Below are positions 58,601-64,000 of a stretch of 64,000 nt of DNA, in pieces. Position numbers and translations under genes: made by a program. Location of the stretch: contig OX422207.1 in NCBI GenBank assembly GCA_949130495.1, positions 830,278,073 through 830,342,072 of the forward strand, written 5' to 3'. Each line of letters starts with the position of its first letter. Position 1 is the first letter of the stretch. The DNA comes from Sambucus nigra. Its lineage: Eukaryota; Streptophyta; Magnoliopsida; Dipsacales; Adoxaceae. Under the pieces are notes generated by a model, which did no database searches, was not told the origin of the DNA, and worked only from the letters and a program-made list of their open reading frames with translations.

Positions 58601-61158
58601 TTGTTAGAGGAATTCCTAAAATTAAACCTATTTCCAGTGTTGTCCGTGGTCATTGCCAGGAAGGAAAAATAGTTAAGACTTAGCATAAAAAAGTTAAAGA
58701 CATTCTCAGCTCTAGACCTTTAGATCTCATCCATATGGACCTTATTGGTCCCTCTAGAACTGTTAGTCTTTGTGGACACAGTTATATCCTTGTCATGGTT
58801 GATGATTTTACACGATTCACTTGGGTTGCCTTCTTGAAATATAAATCTGACACGTTTCAGAATTTTTTGAAAATTTTACTAAGAATTGAAAATGAGAAGG
58901 ACACACAAGTCAATCGCATTCGTAGCGATAGAGGGGGAGAGTTCATAGACATGGGAATAGTTGAATATTGTGACTACAATGGGTACAAACACGAATTTAG
59001 TGCCCCTAAGACACCTCAGCAGAACGGTGTTGCCGAAAGGAAAAACCGAACTCTTCAAGGGATGGCACGTGTCATGCTGCATGCCAAATCTCTACCTAAG
59101 TACTTCTGGGTAGAATCTATTAGAACTTCATGTCATATCATTAATCGGGTTTACCTTAGGAAAAACACTAAACAAACCCCTTATGAGTTGTGGTACGGTA
59201 AGGAGCCTAATCTGAAATATCTAAGAACTTTCGGAAGTCAGTGTTATGTCTGTAAAGACAGAGAACATTTGTCTAAATTCGAGACGCGTGGTGATAAAGC
59301 CATCTTCTTAGGTTACTCACCAAACAGTCGTGCATATCGTATATACAATCTACGTACTAAGACCCTTATGGAGTCGATAAATGTAATTGTAAGCGATACT
59401 GTTGTCGAAAATAAGATATCTGAATCACCTATTGTGGTTGAATCTGAAAATGATTTCAAAACTGATTCACCAGAAATAGATGACTCATTACCTATTGAGA
59501 GTCCAGAAGTACCTGGCTGGGTCTCTAAAGATCATCCCATTGACAACGTGGTCGGTAATCCTAATGAGCCAGTCCGTAATAGATCCCAGTTAAGAAATTA
59601 TGCTAATTATGCATGTTTCGTCTCCCTTGTGGAACCGAAAAATGTTAATGAAGCATTGAATGACACACACTGGATTTCTGCAATGCAGGAAGAACTTTTA
59701 CAATTTGTCATTCACGATGTCTGGTATCTTGTACCCTGGCCTCAAAACAAAAATGTTATTGGCACACGTTGGATCTTTAAGAACAAATCTGACGAAAATG
59801 GGGTAATCCTTAGAAACAAAGCTAGACTAGTTGCTCAAGGTTACTCACAAATAGAAGGGATAGATTTTAGCGAGACATTTGCCCCTGTCACTCGTCTTGA
59901 ATCTGTTCGACTTCTTTTCGCCATAGCATGTCACTTAAAATTTATACTTTATCAAATGGATGTCAAGTCTGCCTTCCTCAATGGAATTCTGTCCGAAGAA
60001 ACATATGTAGAACAACCCAAAGGGTTCATTGACCCAAAATACCCAGACCATGTCTTTCGTCTAAAAAAGGCTTTGTATGGCTTAAAACAAGCTCCTCGAG
60101 CTTGGTATGAACGCCTTTCTAACTTTTTGTTGGATAAGGGTTTTAAGAGAGGAGGAAATGACCAGACCCTCTTTGTCAAACATTTTGACAAAAACATTAT
60201 TATAGCCCAAGTCTATGTAGACGACATCATTTTTGGGTCTACTTCAACATCTGAAGTTAAATCTTTTTCTGCTATTATGCATAAGGAGTTTCACAAGTCC
60301 CTTATGGGGGAGCTACAACTTTTCTTAGGATTTCAAGTGAAACAGAATTCTGATGGATTATTTGTCTCTCAAACTAAGTATGCCTTAGATCTTGTTAAGA
60401 AATTTGGTTTAGATAATGCTAAAGTTGCCAAAACGCCTATGAGTACTACTGTTAAATTATGCAAAGATGAAAATGGAAAGTCAGTTGATTCCACACTTTA
60501 TCGTAGTATGATTGGTAGTCTACTCTATCTAACTGCCTCACGACCAGATATAATGTATGTTGTATGTTTGTGTGCTCGTTACCAGAATAACCCTAAAGAG
60601 AGCCATTTATCTTGTGTAAAACGTATAATAAAGTACATAAAAGGCACTCTTAATCTTGGACTTAGGTATACTAATGATACCTGTAGCACCATCATAGGGT
60701 ATACTGATGCTGATTGGGCCGGTTGTACAGATGACAGTAAAAGTACATCAGGTGCCTGTTATTATGTCGGCAATAATTTAGTTGGTTGGAGTAGCAAAAA
60801 ACAGAATTGCACATCTTTATCTACGGCTGAGTCCGAATATATAGCAGCTGGAAGTTGCTGTGCTCAATTTTTATGGATAAAACAAATGTTAAGCGACTAT
60901 GGGATTAAAGAAGATCAGTTACAATTGTATTGTGACAATCAAAGCGCCATTAACATATCTAAAAACCCGGTTCAACACTCGCGAACTAAACATATCAAAA
61001 TAAGACATCACTTTATACGCGAACTTGTTGAGACTAAGGAGTTAGAAATTCATTACCTACCTACTGATCTGCAACTTGCAGACATGTTCACTAAACCTTT
61101 AGATTATAACAGATTTCTGTATTTGCGTAATTCTATAGGTATGGTATGTGCTGATTAA
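55651..61158 (+). pseudogene. gag-pol: Sirevirus-like gag-pol polyprotein, one frame with four stop codons
   Basis: A single frame of 1,836 codons runs from ATG 55651 (MDEKNERFGN) to TAA 61156 with no frameshift. Residue order: gag start PPLFDGNNFAYWKVRM; zinc knuckle CFRCGKLGHIAHDC (324); a second knuckle near 690-705 cut by a stop; protease DSGCSKHM (841); integrase HNRMGH (965) whose first zinc Cys is Arg (CGT 58645); integrase Asp 1030, Asp 1093 and Glu 1129 with DD35E spacing; RT with YVDD at 1522-1525; RNase H with TDADWAGC and the final RTKHIKIRHH block. Stops are TAA 56311, TAA 57763, TAA 58594 and TAG 58681. Each is one A-to-T change from a Lys codon. Apart from these it is well preserved, so decay is recent. 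Confidence 0.95.
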
Positions 61159-61200
61159 ACTCTTTAAGACCGTAATTTTTACCCTTTGTCCATTTGAGAC

Positions 61201-61217
61201 AAAATGGGGGAGAAATT
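61201..61217 (+). other. Purine-rich tract downstream of pol
   Basis: AAAATGGGGGAGAAATT lies about 45 bp after the pol stop and echoes the true tract at 61468. Sireviruses are known for several purine tracts in this interval. Confidence 0.55.
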
Positions 61218-61467
61218 TGAGTCTTACGGGTTCATTGTTTTGTTCACATTTCATCTAAAATGCTTGATCTTAGTGTGCATATTTGCAGGAACCTCTTCTA
61301 CTGATTGTCTACCTTTTCTAGTGTACAAATTTGTAAATAGTTGAGTTGTGTAATTTTTGACTTTCTAGGAAATGGGTAGATAGTATCTTTTGTATAGGAC
61401 TAGGTTTTATTTTTTTTGTTCCCTAAGAGTTTAAGCTAACTCAAAGGAGATTTTGTCTCATATTTCC

Positions 61468-61479
61468 AATGGGGGATAT
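61468..61479 (+). other. Polypurine tract of the Sirevirus-like element
   Basis: AATGGGGGATAT abuts the 3' LTR start TGAAGCACC. Confidence 0.85.
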
Positions 61480-63444
61480 TGAAGCACCTTATACCTTTGA
61501 CTTACATAAGTCTATATTGTATAAGTGCTCAACTAATTTGAAAATAGTGACAAAATTGGGTGTCTAACCTAGAATCCAAAGAACCTCAGAAATATTCTCT
61601 CTAATCCTCTTCAATGATCCAAGAAGGTATAAATTGAATCACACTACACACATTAGAAGTGCATACATGTGTATATATTGATCATATTGATTGTGTGTTA
61701 AATTCCCCTTAAAATATTGTTTTAATAATTTTTGGGAATTTTTAAACAATTTTAAAATAATGATTTCTTAAATAAAAAGTGTTTTTATAAACTTTGTGGG
61801 GTTAATATGCTATTTTGAAAAATTCATTTTTCATTAGAATGTTTGATTGGGTAGAATGTAAATGCGCTAGAGACTATAGGGTACAGCCTGTAATTTCTTT
61901 TGACGCGCGTTTGCAAGCCAATTAAGTGCCAACACATGTCATGCTCCTGTTAACTCATTTTTGTTTGTTATGTGAGAGGGTTGCCTGGTGTTTTGCTGAT
62001 CGTTAGATCAAACCTTATCTATGGCCTGCATGTGTTTTAAACTTATCCATGTGCTATCACTGTGGACCAATCAACTTCGACTTAACCACCGCTATATTAT
62101 CACCCTTGGATCAAGTCAATATTAGGAGGACCTAATCTCAGCCCTTGATTGCCTTCGATAATCCAGAACCTTCCTCCACTCCTATATAAGCCCTCTAATT
62201 CTCAACCTTTTAAGACTTTTGGCAGTCGTCATTTTTGAGAGAAAAAAATAGAGAGAAGAGAGAAGTGAGAGAGAAGAGAGAAAAGAAAAGAGAGAAGAGA
62301 GAGAAAGGGAAACTGTGTTAGCCAAACCCTAACCCTAACCCTAAACACTTCAAATCTGATTCAAACCTTCGTATATTCAAAACCCCAAACACAACCTTGA
62401 GTGTTTGAGAGAGAGTGGTGTTATTGGTTTGTTCATTTGAAGCTGTAACCTCTTGATCTGTGATCTTATTACCAACTTAAACATTTTTATGAAGATCTGT
62501 ATTTCTTCTTCATAGAAATTGTAGATCTACACTTTGCATGTTATATTTCACTAGATCTGCATATTTCTTTCTCGTTTTGTGAAAATCTTTACTGATTTAG
62601 ATTTGTAAATATTTTATGGTTTCTGTTCTTATGAAACTAAACCTTGACCTAGTTGGATTCTCACTTGGAGATTTTCAATCTCAAAAATATTTTTAAAACA
62701 GAGATTGATTAAGATCTTGACCGATTTTGAAGCAAGATATCCGTGGAATCTGGGATACATTAAAGGTCAAAAAGATTTTAAGTTCTGTAAGAAAGAAAGA
62801 AAAGAAAATCACAGCATATAGTCTTTATATGTAATTTTCTAGGACTGTCTGTAAAAACTAAGTGTGTGTGAGTTCATGCATGTTGATAGGAATCACATCA
62901 CAAACACTTAACACACTATCACACTGGAAGTGTTGTGAATAAGATCAAAGATTATTGAGTCGACACAAGGAAGCTAAAGCAAAGGGAAGTTATCAAACTG
63001 GAAGAACATCATCAAACAATCAGATCTAAGAGAAGTTAGAAAGACACCAAGTGGGGTATATTCCTAAACTTAGAATAGGCTGAGTTGTGTGCATGTATGT
63101 TGTATTGTTTGTAACTGTTATTTGTTTTTAGTGGATTTTTACTTTTGTGACTTAGAAGTCACCGTGGATGTTTCCTCTATTGGGAGAGGTTTTACCACGT
63201 TAAAAACTGTGTGTTCTAATTATCTTCATCTCCTCATCTCATTCTATAGTGTGCTGAATTTTTGAAACTGTCTTAGTTTTAAAACTGATTACAAAGTCTT
63301 GGTTATTCTCGTACATAAGTTTTTGTAAACACATCTTGTTGTTTATCATTTTTATTTTCAAAAGAAAAGGGTTTCTTCAACAAACATCTCGGAGTTGCTT
63401 ATACAGTTTAATCTTGTATTAAACGGCATTAGCAACGTTTTTCA
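61480..63444 (+). repeat. 3' LTR of the Sirevirus-like element, 1,965 bp
   Basis: It matches the two parts of the 5' LTR and runs straight through the point where the 5' LTR carries its inverted duplication. The TATA box is at 62183-62190. Confidence 0.95.
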
Positions 63445-63960
63445 GCCTCAAGATCGCCCTTGAAAAAGAAATCTGGCACTTAGACATCCATGGGGACTCC
63501 GCCCTCATCGTCGGTCAAATCTTTAGAAAATGGAAAGTTAAAGATAAAAATCTCCTACCTTTCCACGTCCACCTAGAAGAGTTGACCTCAATTCCAAGAT
63601 GTCACCTTCCACTACCTCCCTTGTGTAAAGAACAAACTAGAGGACACCCTTGTAACCCTAGCCTACATGGTCGATATACCTGAGGGAATAACTATGGACC
63701 CATTCCTAGTTTAAAAATAAGTTATCCCCTCTCACTACTACCACGTCGATCTCATCACCAAGGAAGATTCCGACATGGTCAGGTTATGGTACTATGACAT
63801 TTAGCTCCTCCTCAAACACGGTAGATGTCCCCTAGATTTTAATAAGAAAGACAGTACGACCAATTATAATCTAGTTTCCCATTACATCATCTGTGACGAA
63901 GTGATTTTCAAGAGAAACTTCAATGGAACCCATTTGCATTGCATAGCTAGGGATGATTGA
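63445..63960 (+). pseudogene. pol: Third Ty3/gypsy pol remnant, right of the Sirevirus-like element (second RNase H, integrase start)
   Basis: The block KIALEKEIWHLDIHGDSALI (from 63450) continues the RNase H that stops at 52267 and has the GDS motif. Further on, MVDIPEGITMDPF (about 63670-63705) and FNGTHLHCIARDD (about 63920-63958) are the usual linker and the entry to the integrase zinc-binding segment. Stops and frameshifts are present. Confidence 0.82.
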
Positions 63961-64000
63961 TGATACGCACATATTGCGTATTTCATCCTCCGAACGGACG
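63961..64000 (+). mobile_element. Possible start of another LTR at the window edge
   Basis: TGATACGCACATATTGCG begins exactly where the gypsy integrase homology stops. TGATACGCA-type starts are common for plant LTRs. Only 40 bp are visible. Confidence 0.35.

Larger units (their letters stand above)
52268..63444 (+). mobile_element. Sirevirus-like Ty1/copia retrotransposon, complete, 11.2 kb
   Basis: LTRs begin TGAAGCACCTTATACC and end GTTTTTCA. A perfect 5-bp duplication GCCTC (52263-52267 and 63445-63449) flanks the element. The order is 5' LTR, tRNA-Met PBS, gag-pol in one frame, polypurine tract, 3' LTR. The long gag-pol frame, the RTKHIKIRHHFIRELVE block and the ATGGGGGA-type purine tracts fit the Sirevirus/SIRE lineage; no env-like ORF follows pol. 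The 5' LTR has a 1.34-kb internal inverted duplication that the 3' LTR lacks. The first 240 bp of the LTRs differ at about 4% of positions. Confidence 0.95.

Overview
The window reads as heterochromatic DNA from a flowering plant, most likely a eudicot. It is AT-rich and made almost entirely of nested, decayed transposable elements. I found no host gene, rRNA or tRNA gene that I can defend. The plant assignment rests on Tat-lineage Ty3/gypsy elements with an extra RNase H domain, a Sirevirus-like Ty1/copia element, plant-type PIF/Harbinger and hAT elements, and plant mobile domain (PMD) genes.

Layout. 1-9027 is the 3' part of a Tat-like Ty3/gypsy element on the + strand (element A): pol, then a long PMD gene on the opposite strand, then a polypurine tract and a truncated 3' LTR. 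9028-12277 is a 5'-truncated piece of another long LTR ending in GGGGTGTCACA. 13815-14176 is the C-terminal end of an RTE-like LINE on the - strand. That LINE is split by element B (14177-32665, - strand), a full-length relative of A with both LTRs, PBS, gag, protease, RT, two RNase H domains, integrase and the same antisense PMD gene. Two solo LTRs have inserted into B: 24159-25794 in RT, with a perfect 5-bp duplication AAGTC, and 28654-30975 in gag. The LINE resumes at 32666-33790, and 236 bp of it occurs on both sides of B.

From about 33870 to 44110 there is an LTR fragment and a - strand copia remnant. The copia RNase H reading frame is interrupted at a TAA site by a 7.5-kb PIF/Harbinger-like element (36387-43877). 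This element carries a decayed transposase, a NAM-associated/Myb-like ORF, two more SANT-like ORFs, an intron-containing PMD gene and two tandem arrays. A copia-type LTR (from 45694) hosts a 572-bp hAT MITE with a perfect 8-bp duplication. 47312-50730 is a long imperfect palindrome with exon-like, possibly kinase-derived, remnants. A third gypsy pol (from about 50950) is split by a complete 11.2-kb Sirevirus-like copia element (52268-63444, duplication GCCTC). That element's 5' LTR contains a 1,310-bp near-perfect inverted duplication of its own LTR and gag.

The genes do not form a pathway; the logic is nesting order. The LINE predates B, which predates the two solo LTRs. The copia remnant predates the Harbinger-like element, and the third gypsy copy predates the Sirevirus. 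The most interesting signals are PMD genes carried by two unrelated transposon classes, the large flank duplication around B, and the self-complementary Sirevirus leader, which is a plausible hairpin-RNA source.
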